DNA of 64,000 bases from positions 1 through 64,000 of the forward strand of contig NZ_AP023275.1 of assembly GCF_013426735.1 (NCBI RefSeq), given 5' to 3'. The translations under genes and the position numbers were made by a program. The notes under the pieces were generated by a model. That model saw only the letters and a program-made list of their open reading frames with translations, was not told where the DNA came from and ran no database searches. Positions 54,078-64,000 of the stretch are shown piece after piece. Origin of the DNA: Agrobacterium vitis (GTDB lineage Bacteria; Pseudomonadota; Alphaproteobacteria; Rhizobiales; Rhizobiaceae). The stretch's first letter is position 1. Every line of letters begins with the position of its first letter.

Positions 54078-55958
54078 ATGACAATGGCACGAACCAGCAT
54101 TAAGACGGCGCTCCCATCCTTGGTGATACTCGCGGGAATCGTCTTCCTAGCATTTTCGACATTCGCGGTGGGACAGATCTCTGCCATAAACTCCAATGTT
54201 GGCAGTATAGCGACAACCTGGCTGCCGAACGTGTCGTCAGCGAAGGAAATGAACGTCGCGCTCGGTGACCTTCGACTGGCTTACAGAAACTACATAATGG
54301 CCCAGTCTGAGGACCAGTTGCAGAAAGCCGACGGCGCTATTACGGCTGCGATCGCTGACTTCCGGAAGCAGGCTGACTTATACAGGAGCCTACCGATGCC
54401 CTCTACGGACGAAGCGTTGATCGGTCGCGTGATAGATGTCTTCGACGGCTACGTGGTCACTGGATCAGGCATTACCGGATCCTTCAAATCCCGAGGCCTT
54501 TTAGCTTCCAACAACGCTGTCAGCACCGAGTTGGGACCCGTCGGTGACCGGATCGCCGAAGACCTCGACGCTCTCGTGGACTTCAACACCAAGGGCGCAC
54601 AAGATGCTTATACTGCCAGCCAGGCATCATACAGCTGGACGGTGCAGACGAGCTATATCGCCATTGGCGTCTCGGTTCTCATAATGGGAGTCATCGTCTA
54701 CTTCGCTTACTTCTGTGTCGCCCGGCCGATCGAGATCGTAAGGGATTCCATTACGAACCTCGCTGCGGGCCAGACCGATCGCGCGATACCTTTCGCGGGA
54801 AGAAAGGACGAGATCGGTTCTATCGCCGAAGCCATCGAGACGTTCAGGAAGGGCGCCATTGAAAAGAAGCAGTTGAAGGAGACCGCAGCACGCCACCGCG
54901 CGCAGGCGGAAGCTGAGCGAGACCGTATGAAAGCGGAAACGGAAGCAGCTGCCAACGTACGCCTTGCTGAGGCGACTTCCGGGATTGCCGACGGCCTGCG
55001 CCGTCTTGCTGACGGCGACCTTTCGTTTCAGATCACCGAACCTTTCGCCGCGGAATTCGAAACACTTCGCAGCGATTTGAATTCGGCGGTGATGCGTCTC
55101 GGGAAAACCGTCGAGTCGGTCGCTCGTACCACGCACGCGCTGGATGGTGGTGCGCGTGAGATTGCGCAGAGCGCTGACGACCTCTCGAAGAGGACGGAGC
55201 AGCAGGCTGCCTCCCTCGAAGAGACCGCTGCAGCACTCGACCAGATCACCGCGAACCTGACAAACTCGTCCAAGCGCGCCGAGGAAGCGCGGGAAGCCGC
55301 AGCGCATGCGACGGTCAGTGCCAAGCATTCCGCCACGGTAGTCGCCAACGCCGTGAACGCCATGGGGCGCATCGAAGCATCTGCGAACCAGATCGCGAGT
55401 ATCATCGGCGTGGTAGATGAAATCGCGTTTCAAACGAACCTTTTGGCGCTGAATGCGGGGGTAGAGGCGGCGCGCGCGGGCGACGCCGGAAAAGGCTTTG
55501 CGGTCGTCGCGCAGGAAGTCAGGGAATTGGCACAGCGCTCGGCGCAGGCCGCGAAGGAGATAAAAGAACTCATCCGCGGATCAAGCTCCGAAGTGGAAAG
55601 CGGTGTCCGGCTCGTGCGTGACACCGGAGAAGGCCTCAAGAGCATCGAGAGCGCGATCTCCAACGTCAACGACCACATGATATCAATCGCCACTGCGGCC
55701 CGAGAACAAGCGGTGGGGCTTAACGAAGTCAATACCGCCATCAATCAAATGGATCAGGTCACGCAACAGAACGCCGCGATGGTCGAAGAGACGAACGCCT
55801 CCAGCGCTACACTCGTTGCCGAAGCTTCACGACTGCGAGAAATCGTTTCGGGCTTTCAACTTGCTGGAGCCGGTACCTCCAACACGCACGTCCAGCGCCT
55901 TCGGCAAGCAGCTGTTGGTTATGGGATGGTCCGCCCTTCCGAAGGACATCGAGTGTGA
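54078..55958 (+). CDS. Methyl-accepting chemotaxis protein with replaced C-terminus
   Basis: 626 residues from ATG 54078 (another ATG two codons on). TM1 about 10-32, a helical periplasmic domain with [20 protein letters not shown] (about 45-200), TM2 about 205-228, HAMP, and the signalling hairpin [20 protein letters not shown]. After [14 protein letters not shown] the sequence departs from receptor tails ([20 protein letters not shown]) and ends. The expected docking tail is absent, and an IS110-type remnant starts 32 bp later, so the true 3' end has probably been replaced. Confidence 0.88.
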   Translation: MTMARTSIKTALPSLVILAGIVFLAFSTFAVGQISAINSNVGSIATTWLPNVSSAKEMNVALGDLRLAYRNYIMAQSEDQLQKADGAITAAIADFRKQADLYRSLPMPSTDEALIGRVIDVFDGYVVTGSGITGSFKSRGLLASNNAVSTELGPVGDRIAEDLDALVDFNTKGAQDAYTASQASYSWTVQTSYIAIGVSVLIMGVIVYFAYFCVARPIEIVRDSITNLAAGQTDRAIPFAGRKDEIGSIAEAIETFRKGAIEKKQLKETAARHRAQAEAERDRMKAETEAAANVRLAEATSGIADGLRRLADGDLSFQITEPFAAEFETLRSDLNSAVMRLGKTVESVARTTHALDGGAREIAQSADDLSKRTEQQAASLEETAAALDQITANLTNSSKRAEEAREAAAHATVSAKHSATVVANAVNAMGRIEASANQIASIIGVVDEIAFQTNLLALNAGVEAARAGDAGKGFAVVAQEVRELAQRSAQAAKEIKELIRGSSSEVESGVRLVRDTGEGLKSIESAISNVNDHMISIATAAREQAVGLNEVNTAINQMDQVTQQNAAMVEETNASSATLVAEASRLREIVSGFQLAGAGTSNTHVQRLRQAAVGYGMVRPSEGHRV

Positions 55959-55990
55959 TGTCCTTTTCTTGAAGGGAAAGGAGCAGAGCC

Positions 55991-56245
55991 ATGCAGATTT
56001 CTATCTTGGGCATCGACATCGGGAAGAACAGCTGCAGCGATGTTGAGGTAGATGACCGCGGCGCTGTAGTTGTCCGCCGGACGATGCGGCGACAGACATT
56101 GATTGAATTCGTTGAGAAGCTGCCAACCTGGGTTATCGCGATGGAGGCCTGCTGTGGTGCTCACCATCTTGGCTGGCTCTTTGCCGCGAGAGGCCATGAG
56201 GTTCGGCTGATGTCGCCGGAATACGTCCGCCCATACGATGGGTGA
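55991..56245 (+). pseudogene. IS110-family transposase N-terminal remnant
   Basis: 84 codons: MQISILGIDIGKNSC (first Asp of the DEDD RuvC-like site), then WVIAMEACCGAHHLGWLFAA with the Glu, and LMSPEYVRPY. Family members run to 300-400 residues, so most is missing. Confidence 0.8.
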
Positions 56246-56329
56246 TGGGCGGCAACGGCCTCAAGCGTCAGCACGAACCGCCACAGATCCTATTCCACCT
56301 GATCAGCAGGCTGTACGAGCGCACATCGA
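56246..56329 (+). pseudogene. IS21 istB-type ATPase remnant
   Basis: A short frame reads QILFHLISRLYERTS, matching the IstB segment after Walker B, cut at the IS6-family left end at 56330. Only about 15-20 residues are recognisable. Confidence 0.5.
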
Positions 56330-57147
56330 GGTGTTGTCACGTTAATCGGCTCACAGTTGGCTGCGTTTCGGGTTGGTCGTAGATTTCGACGATGCAAACA
56401 TCCGATATCAGTTTCAAGCGTCACCGTTTTCCTGCGCAAATCATTGCTCATGCAGTCTGGCTTTACCTGCGGTTTAATCTGAGCCTGCGTGAAGTTGAGG
56501 AAATGCTTCTTGAGCGTGGTGTCGACGTTTCTTATGAGACGGTCCGCCGCTGGGTCGCCAAGTTCGGACCCCAGATTGCTCGCAATTTGCGGCGGCGACA
56601 GCCGCGCCCAGGCGATGTTTGGCATCTGGACGAAGCCGTTGTGAAATGTGCTGGAGAGAAGTTCTGGCTTTGGCGTGCGGTCGATCAGCATGGCACTGTT
56701 CTTGAAGAAATCTTGCAGAAGCGACGCAACAAAAAGGCGGCCAAGCGCCTGCTGGTGGCGTTGATGAAACGCTATTGCTTTGTTCCCAAACGTATCATCA
56801 CTGATAAATTGCGCTCCTACGGCGCAGCAAAGGCGGACGTGGCACCCCGCCTCGTTCATTGGTCACACAAAGGCCTCAACAATCGGGCTGAAAACAGTCA
56901 CCTGCCGTTTCGAAAAAGGGAACGAACCATGCAGGGCCACCGATCAACGGGAGCATTGCAACGGTTCGTCTCCATGCACTCCGCTACCCGGAATTGCTTT
57001 TCAGTTCCATCCCGCCGCCGAGCCGCACAAACAATTCGCTACCATCGCCTCGAAGCTTTCGACGCATGGAAAATTGCGGCTTGCATCCCCTGAAAATCCG
57101 AGAACCTCAACCCATTCTCGGCATGGGAAACTTAACGTGACAACACC
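56330..57147 (+). mobile_element. IS6-family insertion sequence, 818 bp
   Basis: Perfect 16-bp inverted repeats: GGTGTTGTCACGTTAA at 56330-56345 and its reverse complement at 57132-57147. No 8-bp target duplication (left flank ACATCGA, right flank CTTCTCGC). Lack of duplication and a truncated IS5 copy directly on the right indicate a deletion made by this element. Confidence 0.9.
56392..57093 (+). CDS. IS6-family transposase
   Basis: 233 residues, normal for the family. N-terminal RHRFPAQIIAHAVWLYLRF and LSLREVEEMLLERGVDVSYE, then DDE motifs: WHLDEAVVK (Asp), IITDKLRSYGAA (Asp) and NNRAENSHLPFRKRERTM (Glu). Likely active. Confidence 0.92.
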   Translation: MQTSDISFKRHRFPAQIIAHAVWLYLRFNLSLREVEEMLLERGVDVSYETVRRWVAKFGPQIARNLRRRQPRPGDVWHLDEAVVKCAGEKFWLWRAVDQHGTVLEEILQKRRNKKAAKRLLVALMKRYCFVPKRIITDKLRSYGAAKADVAPRLVHWSHKGLNNRAENSHLPFRKRERTMQGHRSTGALQRFVSMHSATRNCFSVPSRRRAAQTIRYHRLEAFDAWKIAACIP

Positions 57148-57949
57148 CTTCTCGCATCGTAGCGCAACGCGCTTGAAGCGCTTGAGTTTTCCGACTGCTT
57201 GCTCGATGCGGGCGTGACCTTTGTAGAGCGCTTTGGGAAAGAAAGTCGGCTTTGATTTTGCCGTTGAACGATAAGGAATGACGGGAACCGCACCCCGCCT
57301 TCTTGCGGCCTGGCGGTTAGCCTCGCTGTCATAGCCCTTGTCGCCCATGGCGGCGCGGGGATCTACATCGGGGCCAAGGCCAAGCAGGATTGGAAAGTGC
57401 GGAGCGTCACCTTTCTCGCCCCCGGTCAGATCAAAGGCGATGGGATGTCCGTCGAAATCGGTCTTCAGGTGGATTTTGGTCGAGAAGCCGCCTCGCGAGC
57501 GGCCAAGCGCTTGGCCATATTGCCCCCTTTTGCTCCTGCTGCCGAAACATGCGCGCGCACCACGGTGCTGTAGAACATCTGAACCAGATCGGCCGACGTG
57601 CTCAGGCTGGCAAGGTGCTCGAAGAAAATCTCAAAAACACCCGCCTTGCTCAATCGGGAAAAGCGCTTCCAGACACTGTTCCAATGTCCATAGCGCTCCG
57701 GCAGACCGCGCCAGGTGATATTGTTGACGGAGAAATAGTGCAGGGCCTCCAAAAACAGCCGGTCATCTCGACCCTTGTCGCCCCGCCGCGGAAGCGAGGC
57801 GCGGAAAACCTCAAGTGCGACCGTCCAGTCCGCTTCTGTCATCTTCGTCAGCATCGCCGATCTCCTCTGAAACCGGCAACCCATGAATCATTCAAATACG
57901 GATTTGGGAATCGCAGAAATTAAACTTGCGGCAATCCGTCCACACCGCC
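57148..57949 (-). pseudogene. IS5-family element copy 2, 3'-truncated
   Basis: Same element as at 51143, reversed. The 5' end (GGCGGTGTGG at 57949) and the first transposase frame (from ATG 57854) are intact. The second frame loses its last 30 or so residues after ALRCEK, where the IS6-family right end begins. Confidence 0.88.
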
Positions 57950-58334
57950 TAAAACATTAACCTGTTCCATTGTAAAACAAATTGGGGCTGCGCGCAGCCT
58001 TGGGGCGTAGTAACCCCGAAGTACGTCGGTTGGTGCCTGCCGACAAGGTACCGGATTCCTTGACCTTTTTGGGTCGGGGAGCCATGGGCGCATGTCCAGG
58101 TTCCTCCGAACTAAAGGTCCATGGGACTGGGCGTACTCGGTTTACTAACTCCCCGATCAAGGGGTCAGGAAAGAGGCTTGGGGGCGTACCGCAGATTCTC
58201 CTACTGAGGCGACCGGAAAGGCTGGCTTGAGAACACTCTCCCTTGTGTTAACGGCATGATGCCGTGCTGTTGCGTCGGATGAGAAACCGGCGGTCGGGTC
58301 ATTGTGATTGCGACACCACGGGAAGGTTCTGTTC
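57950..58334. other. Structured non-coding stretch between IS5 copy 2 and the GGDEF-EAL gene
   Basis: No gene is supported. The stretch is rich in complementary segments, for example GGTCGGGGAG (about 58071-58080) with CTCCCCGATC (about 58149-58158), and several G/C hairpins. No known riboswitch consensus was recognised. Confidence 0.35.
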
Positions 58335-60546
58335 ATGAAGCCGTTGATTGATAAATTTCGGCGTGCACTGGAGGTTTCGGGCGAAAACCCTGAATTGCTG
58401 AAAGCACAATATCTCGCGTTCTCACCGCAAATGCCGTTGATGTACCTCATTTTGCTTTCGAGCACCTGGGTGGTCGCGGGAACCCACATGCCGGTTGCAC
58501 CTCTCTGGCTCTCGATAGGCATCCCAAGCATTCTGACAATCGGATGCGTTATGCGCATCGTCCACTGGTGGAGATCCCGCCACTCCAAGCCAACGCCATT
58601 CACCGCGCTGAATGCCCTGCGATGCACAAACCGATTGGCGTTCGTAATCGCGATCGCTTTCAACGGCTGGTCATTCTTCCTCTATCCTTATGGCGACGCC
58701 CACGCCCGCTCACACCTCGCCTTCTATATGGCGATCACGGTGATTTCCTGCATCTTCTGCCTGATGCATCTGCGCTCGGCCGCTATGACGGTAACAATCA
58801 TCGTCAACGGCGCATTCATTTTCTTTTTCGCTGCGACCGGGCAACCGACTTTCATCGCCACCGCCATCAATATCGCACTGGTTTCGATCGGCATGCTGGT
58901 GATCCTCAACATCAACTATGCCACTTATCTCGCAGATGGTGACGAGGCAGACCGAAGCACGCCGCAAGCAGGAGGAACAGGGGCGGCTGCTGCGCATGAT
59001 CGACGACATGCCGGTAGCGGTGATGACCGTCGAACCCGAAGGTTTTACGATCACCTATGCAAACGAAACCTCGAAAGATCTCATCCGCAGCATCGAGCAT
59101 CTTCTGCCCCTGAAGGCCGACGGTCTCCTTGGTTCGTCTATCGATGTCTTCCATCGCCATCCCGAGCACGAACGACGCATCCTATCAGACCCCAAAAACC
59201 TGCCGCACAATGCCCGCATCGATCTCGGCCCGGAAGTTTTGGACCTGAAGGTGTCCGCGATCATGGCGGATGACGACACATATCTCGGGCCGATGCTGAC
59301 TTGGGCGATCGTCACAAAGGAAGTGGAAGCGGAACGGCAAATCCGCCACCTCGCCCATTACGACACACTGACCGGTCTCGCCAACCGTGTGACGTTCAAC
59401 GAGAACATGGATTCCGCCCTTGCCCTTCCGGGCGACGGACCCGCCCTCCTGTTTATTGATCTTGACGGCTTCAAAATAGTGAATGACACCAGTGGTCATC
59501 GTGTCGGTGACGAGTTCGCCATTCTGGTTCCGCATGTTGAAACATCCGAACTTGAAACTTTTGCGTCCCGTATCATTGAAACGCTGTCTCTTCCCTACGA
59601 TCAAATCCTGATCGGTGCGTCCATCGGAATAGCTATCGCGCCAATACACGGCAACACCGGAGAATCGCTGCTGGCGCGTGCGGACATTGCTCTTTACGCT
59701 GGGAAAGCGGCGGGCAAGGGGACACACAGGACGTTTAGCGAAAATATGGAGAGCCGGATACAGAAACGGGTCCGCCTCTGTGCAAAGCTCCGGACGTCGC
59801 TTGCAACACGTCAGGGCATGTTCGTTTTCTATCAGCCGATTATTGACGCTCACACCAAGAAGATAACTGCACGCGAAGCCCTTATCCGCTGGCTTCACCC
59901 TGAGCGGGGTTGGATTTCGCCCGCCGAATTCGTGCCGATCGCTGAAGAAAGCGGGCTGATCGACCAGCTCGGCGACTTCGTTCTAAATACCGCGTGCCTT
60001 GATGCGGCCGGGTGGAGCGATGCTGCACGGGTGGCGGTCAACGTATCGGCCGCGCAACTCGGAAAAGGAACCATCGCATCGGCCATTCTAGCGGCACTGA
60101 CCCGTTCCGGGTTGTCCCCTTACAGGCTGGAAATCGAAGTGACCGAAACAGCTATGCTTTATGATGAACATGGTGCGATTGGCGATTTGCGCCGCATCCG
60201 CGACATGGGTGTTCGCGTGGCGCTGGATGATTTCGGGACCGGCTATTCGTCCCTTACCCATCTGCGCGCCTTCCCCTTCGACAAGATCAAGATCGATGGC
60301 TCATTCGTGAAAGATGCCGTCGAGCGGCCGGAGTCGGCCGCGATCGTCAGGGCAATCGCTGATCTGGGCAAGCGTCTCGGCGTCACGACCGTTGCTGAGG
60401 GCGTAGAGACGGAAGCGCATCTGATCCGCGTTCTTGAAGAAGGATGCACCGAAGTTCAGGGCTATTTTTATGGCAAACCGGTCCCGAGCGAACGGGATGC
60501 AGGAACGATAGCAGAGTTGAACCATAGGAAGGTGAAAACAGCATGA
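58335..60546 (+). pseudogene. Membrane PAS-GGDEF-EAL protein with frameshift and deleted cyclase core
   Basis: The first frame from ATG 58335 gives about six membrane helices up to LNINYATYLA. Near 58920-58940 it must shift one base to continue QTEARRKQEEQGRLLRMIDD, a PAS domain, a GGDEF domain and an EAL domain. In the GGDEF domain NDTSGHR runs straight into VGDEFAILVP: about 26 residues are missing compared with the intact cyclase at 60980. The EAL domain looks complete (EALIRW, ALDDFGTGYSSL, KIDGSFV, EGVETE). If the second frame is translated, only phosphodiesterase activity is expected. Its stop overlaps the XRE gene by 4 bases. Confidence 0.75.
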
Positions 60547-60983
60547 GTAATTTCGAGGACATGAAGAGAGGACCAAAGGTACCTAATCCCGTCGATATCG
60601 AAGTGGGGGAGCGCATTAAAACACGGCGGCGCATACTTGGAATGAGCCAGGGCAAGCTTGCCGAAGCTCTGGGCGTGACATTCCAGCAGGTTCAGAAATA
60701 CAAAAAGGGCAAGAACCGCGTCGGCGCAAGCCGGCTGCAGAACGTCGCAACCATCTTTGGTGTGCCGTTTTCGTATTTCTTTCCCGATCAGAGTTCCGGA
60801 ACTGAGGGCGATATCACGTCGAATCCGGGCAAGGAGATCACCGCGTTTCTCGCAAATAACGAGGGCCTTGATCTGAACAGGGCTTTCGCCCTGATCAGTT
60901 CACCACTCGTTCGCAAACGCGTCGTGGGCCTCGTAAAATCGATCTCTGAAGCAGGTCTTGGTGAAGCAGGGAGTGGGGGATGA
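60543..60983 (+). CDS. XRE-family regulator of the rhizobial type
   Basis: 146 residues. A helix-turn-helix domain at about 20-78 (VGERIKTRRRILGMSQGKLA, then TFQQVQKYKKGKNRVGASRL) and a helical C-terminal extension (NRAFALISSPLVRKRVVGLV). The family is widespread in Rhizobiales. It is coupled by ATGA overlaps to the GGDEF-EAL gene before it and the cyclase after it, so it probably regulates this c-di-GMP operon. Confidence 0.85.
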   Translation: MSNFEDMKRGPKVPNPVDIEVGERIKTRRRILGMSQGKLAEALGVTFQQVQKYKKGKNRVGASRLQNVATIFGVPFSYFFPDQSSGTEGDITSNPGKEITAFLANNEGLDLNRAFALISSPLVRKRVVGLVKSISEAGLGEAGSGG

Positions 60984-61924
60984 AGGAACTTTTCGAGCGA
61001 GCGGAAACGGGTTCGGCAACATCATTCCGCGACCTGCATATCATCCTCGATGCCATGCCTGTTGCCATGTCCTGGGCGACCCTTCCGGGCGGGGACATCC
61101 GTTTCGTCAATCGCACCTTTATCAGGTTGTTCGGATATCCTGAAAGCCGTTTCGCAACCGTCGATGAGTGGATTGCAGAAGTCTACGCAACGTCGGCAGA
61201 GCGGCGTACCGCCCGCGAACGTTGGGCCGCTCTCTGGAGGGGAGACCAATCGGGCATTGCGGAAATCGATCCGCTTGAATGCCGGGTGCGTTGTGCTGAT
61301 GGGACATATCGCACAACGCTCCACCGCGGGACCTTACTTTGGGATGTCGGGATAGGGATCGCTACTTTCGAGGACATTTCAGATCGCAAAATTGCCGAAG
61401 ACGCCATCCGTCGCATCGCAATGGAAGATCCTCTTACCGAACTCGCAAACCGCCGGGCGTTGCACGAGCGCTGGGAAACCGAAGTCACATCGGCACCAAC
61501 GAAAGCCAACCTCAAGCTGGGGGTCCTGCTCGTTGACCTCGACGGTTTTAAGCCGGTCAACGACCGTCTGGGGCACGAGGCTGGCGATCAAGTCCTGAAG
61601 ATGGTTGCCGATCGCCTGCGCAACGCCGTCCGCGATACGGATCTCGTCGGCCGGATTGGTGGCGATGAGTTTGTGGTTCTGTTGTCCAGCCTTCAGAGCG
61701 ACACACAGGCAGAGGCTATCTGTGATCGCATCAATGCCACCTTTGACGCGCCATTCGTATTTGATGTGGAAACGATAACCCTTGGCGCGAGCATCGGGGT
61801 CAGCCGTTATCCGCAAGACGCCACAGATCTGGCCGGTCTTATACGGCAAGCCGATCAGGCTCTTTACAGACGAAAAAGGACAGGGCGGGGTGGTTGGGAA
61901 TGGTTCTCCAATCCCGCCGCATAA
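60980..61924 (+). CDS. PAS-GGDEF diguanylate cyclase
   Basis: 314 residues, no membrane segment. A PAS domain (about 20-140, with PEGG-like DIRFVNRTFIRLFGYPE) precedes a full GGDEF domain: DPLTELANRRAL, DLDGFKPVNDRLGHEAGD and the active-site GGDEF in GRIGGDEFVVL. The inhibitory I-site RxxD (RDTD) lies five residues before GGDEF. It makes c-di-GMP from two GTP and should be product-inhibited. Confidence 0.92.
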   Translation: MKELFERAETGSATSFRDLHIILDAMPVAMSWATLPGGDIRFVNRTFIRLFGYPESRFATVDEWIAEVYATSAERRTARERWAALWRGDQSGIAEIDPLECRVRCADGTYRTTLHRGTLLWDVGIGIATFEDISDRKIAEDAIRRIAMEDPLTELANRRALHERWETEVTSAPTKANLKLGVLLVDLDGFKPVNDRLGHEAGDQVLKMVADRLRNAVRDTDLVGRIGGDEFVVLLSSLQSDTQAEAICDRINATFDAPFVFDVETITLGASIGVSRYPQDATDLAGLIRQADQALYRRKRTGRGGWEWFSNPAA

Positions 61925-61990
61925 AGCAGAGCAAGCGCCACGGCATCGTAATGTTAACCCCTCGGCGATTGCCCTGTGCGATTTTGCGGC

Positions 61991-62143
61991 ATGACCCAAA
62001 CCGTTCGTGATCCCCTTTATCGCCACCACCGGTTCCCAGCTGAAGTGATTGCTCAGCGACGGCGTTGTCCAGATCGGCGATTCATGCATCTAGGAGGCCC
62101 GGATAGCTAGCCAGAAGCGAGCCAATCCGGGCCTTAGCTTTGC
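61991..62143 (+). pseudogene. IS6-family transposase N-terminal fragment
   Basis: MTQTVRDPLYRHHRFPAEVI is the N-terminus of another IS6-family transposase, different from the copy at 56392. It breaks down within about 25 residues. Confidence 0.6.
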
Positions 62144-62462
62144 CCAGGCAATGTGGGGCATTCGGGGCAAAGCGTTAGACATCGAGATCGGTGGCAACGA
62201 TCCGACGGTTATAAAATATACCAAATATTGTTCTTGGTCTTTAAAGTTATTTCCCATCGTGTGATCGTGTAGACGTATTTGATGACGAGAAGTAGCCTCG
62301 GATACTGGAGATTGGCGCTTCCTATGCTACCGGCGGATCTGCATCCTGTAAGAGCCTGACTGAAAAAGAGTTGAGTGAAATCAGCCAGTTGTGCTTCCTT
62401 TCGGATTTGCTTAAGATTCGATGGAGACCGCAATGGGCTGACTGATTTCATCCGTCGTCAAT
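62144..62462. other. Gap before IS5-type remnant
   Basis: No gene supported. GAGCCTGACTGAAAAAGAG at about 62354-62372 probably marks the left inverted repeat of the following IS5-type remnant. Confidence 0.4.
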
Positions 62463-63120
62463 ATGGCCGACGGACGGGGGCGTTATGCAAGTGATGTTAC
62501 CGACAGGGAGTGGTCGCTGATCGCTCTGTTTATCCCGACGCCACGCAGGCTCGGCGGCCCCCGCAAGACGGAGTTGCGCGAGGTTTTGAACGCACTGCTT
62601 TATATCGCGTCTTCCGGATGCCAATGGCGGATGTTGCCGAAGGATTTTCCACCCTATTCAACTGTGCAGGGTCACTTCTACGAGTGGCGGGCGACTGGCC
62701 TTTGGCTGCGGATCAACCATCATCTCGTCATGGAGACGCGTGAACTGGAGGGAAAGGAAGCCTCGCCAACGGCGGGGTGATCGACAGTCAGAGTGTCAAA
62801 ACGACTGAAAGCGGCGGGATTGCGGGCTATGACGCGGGCAAGAAGATCAAAGGTCGCAAGCGTCATATCGTTGTCGACATGCTCGGTTTGATGGTGGGGC
62901 TCGTCGTCCACAGCGCTGACATTCAAGACCGCGATGACGCAGTGGCGGCTCTCAAAACCGTCCTCCGACGCTTTGAAGTGCGGCCGCGTCGCTGGGTGGT
63001 GGAGCGCACATTCGCCTAGCTTGGCCGATGCCGGCGACTGGCCAAAGATTGGGAGAAGTCAATCGCTTCCGCTGAAGCCTGGATGCTCATCGCCCACATC
63101 CGAATTCTCACCCGCAGGCA
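62463..63120 (+). pseudogene. IS5-family (IS1031-like) transposase, decayed
   Basis: A different IS5 subgroup from the three-copy element. First frame: DREWSLIALFIPTPRRLGGP to the stop at 62780; second: [13 protein letters not shown] (Asp) to [10 protein letters not shown], then a TAG where homologues have Trp, then LGRCRRLAKDWEKS. Between LKTVLRR and [11 protein letters not shown] about 40 residues of the family are missing, including the second Asp. The right end is cut by IS5 copy 3. Confidence 0.8.
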
Positions 63121-63121
63121 C

Positions 63122-63900
63122 CTAGGTGTGGACGGATTTGATCAAGATGAAGCCTGCGGCGATTGCGACGATGGAGGAGAAATTTTGTTTGGTCTTCTCG
63201 CATCGTAGCGCAACGCGCTTGAAGCGCTTGAGTTTTCCGACTGCTTGCTCGATGCGGGCGTGACCTTTGTAGAGCGCTTTGGGAAAGAAAGTCGGCTTTG
63301 ATTTTGCCGTTGAACGATAAGGAATGACGGGAACCGCACCCCGCCTTCTTGCGGCCTGGCGGTTAGCCTCGCTGTCATAGCCCTTGTCGCCCATGGCGGC
63401 GCGGGGATCTACATCGGGGCCAAGGCCAAGCAGGATTGGAAAGTGCGGAGCGTCACCTTTCTCGCCCCCGGTCAGATCAAAGGCGATGGGATGTCCGTCG
63501 AAATCGGTCTTCAGGTGGATTTTGGTCGAGAAGCCGCCTCGCGAGCGGCCAAGCGCTTGGCCATATTGCCCCCTTTTGCTCCTGCTGCCGAAACATGCGC
63601 GCGCACCACGGTGCTGTAGAACATCTGAACCAGATCGGCCGACGTGCTCAGGCTGGCAAGGTGCTCGAAGAAAATCTCAAAAACACCCGCCTTGCTCAAT
63701 CGGGAAAAGCGCTTCCAGACACTGTTCCAATGTCCATAGCGCTCCGGCAGACCGCGCCAGGTGATATTGTTGACGGAGAAATAGTGCAGGGCCTCCAAAA
63801 ACAGCCGGTCATCTCGACCCTTGTCGCCCCGCCGCGGAAGCGAGGCGCGGAAAACCTCAAGTGCGACCGTCCAGTCCGCTTCTGTCATCTTCGTCAGCAT
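63122..63900 (-). CDS. IS5-family transposase, copy 3, two overlapping frames
   Basis: First frame from ATG 63900 (MLTKMTEADW) to 63511; second frame with DKGYDSEANR and RIEQAVGKLKRFKRV ends at 63122. Both parts match copy 1, and the same AAAAGGGGG run provides the frame switch. Confidence 0.85.
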
Positions 63901-63995
63901 CGCCGATCTCCTCTGAAACCGGCAACCCATGAATCATTCAAATACGGATTTGGGAATCGCAGAAATTAAACTTGCGGCAATCCGTCCACACCGCC
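63125..63995 (-). mobile_element. IS5-family element, copy 3
   Basis: Same element as at 51143, reversed; ends CCTA/GGTGTGGACGG on the left and CCACACCGCC/TAGC on the right, with TA (within CTAG) on both sides as target duplication. The window ends 5 bp past it. Confidence 0.85.
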
Positions 63996-64000
63996 TAGCA

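Noticed and set aside
57982..58230. 82-codon plus-strand frame after IS5 copy 2
   Set aside because: Composition looks like chance opening in a GC-rich structured region; no homologue recognised.
57950..58334. c-di-GMP (GEMM) riboswitch before the c-di-GMP operon
   Set aside because: The conserved GEMM core sequences are not present despite the suggestive context.
1..64000. CRISPR arrays, rRNA, tRNA and repABC origin
   Set aside because: No regularly spaced short repeats, no rRNA core motifs, no tRNA T-loop/CCA pattern and no RepA/B/C proteins were seen on reading through.

Overview
The window looks like an accessory replicon (large plasmid or chromid) of a Rhizobiaceae bacterium, most like Agrobacterium/Allorhizobium/Rhizobium. 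The clues are a tartrate-utilisation cluster with the gene order of the Agrobacterium vitis ttu operon, a GlpV-like glycerol binding protein, a rhizobial-type XRE regulator, an EcfG-type stress promoter, a bacteriophytochrome with an HWE kinase, several chemoreceptors and many insertion sequences. No rRNA, tRNA, repABC genes or CRISPR array were seen.

Layout. (1) 1-13140 is catabolic. A partial hydantoinase/oxoprolinase gene diverges from a sugar ABC importer, an SDR of the gluconate 5-dehydrogenase type and a gluconokinase. Two near-identical palindromes in the intergenic region look like operators. The ttu cluster follows: LysR, MFS transporter, tartrate dehydrogenase, TtuD (glycerate-kinase family) and pyruvate kinase. 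(2) 13395-24900 is a defence island. It holds a type II CBASS operon on the minus strand (patatin effector, CD-NTase, Cap2 E1-E2 fusion, plus a small Cys-rich protein where Cap3 might be expected). A divergent CapH/CapP-like pair (XRE repressor and ImmA/IrrE peptidase) faces it. Then come a trypsin-like protease, stacked IS remnants, a broken phosphoribosyltransferase gene coupled to an unusual SLOG-HTH fusion, and a VapBC-type pair. (3) 24893-31991 is stress and signalling: two stress proteins behind an EcfG-like promoter, then a tightly overlapping four-gene cluster (CHASE3 hybrid kinase, CheR, CheB, REC-kinase). (4) 32269-50312 mixes IS elements, an integrase remnant and a group II intron with sensory genes: three chemoreceptors, an AraC regulator, a phytochrome kinase and an orphan GlpV-like binding protein next to a chemoreceptor. 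(5) 50614-64000 is an IS-rich tail. It contains three copies of one IS5-family element, an IS6-family element that cut into one copy, a fourth chemoreceptor whose tail was lost next to an IS110 remnant, an AraC gene, and a c-di-GMP operon (damaged GGDEF-EAL gene, XRE, PAS-GGDEF cyclase).

How it works together. The first region gives growth on plant sugar acids and tartrate. The middle island protects against phage, with a regulatory pair placed to derepress CBASS. The rest senses light, stress and small molecules and feeds chemotaxis and c-di-GMP. Repeated IS insertion has truncated several genes at element boundaries.
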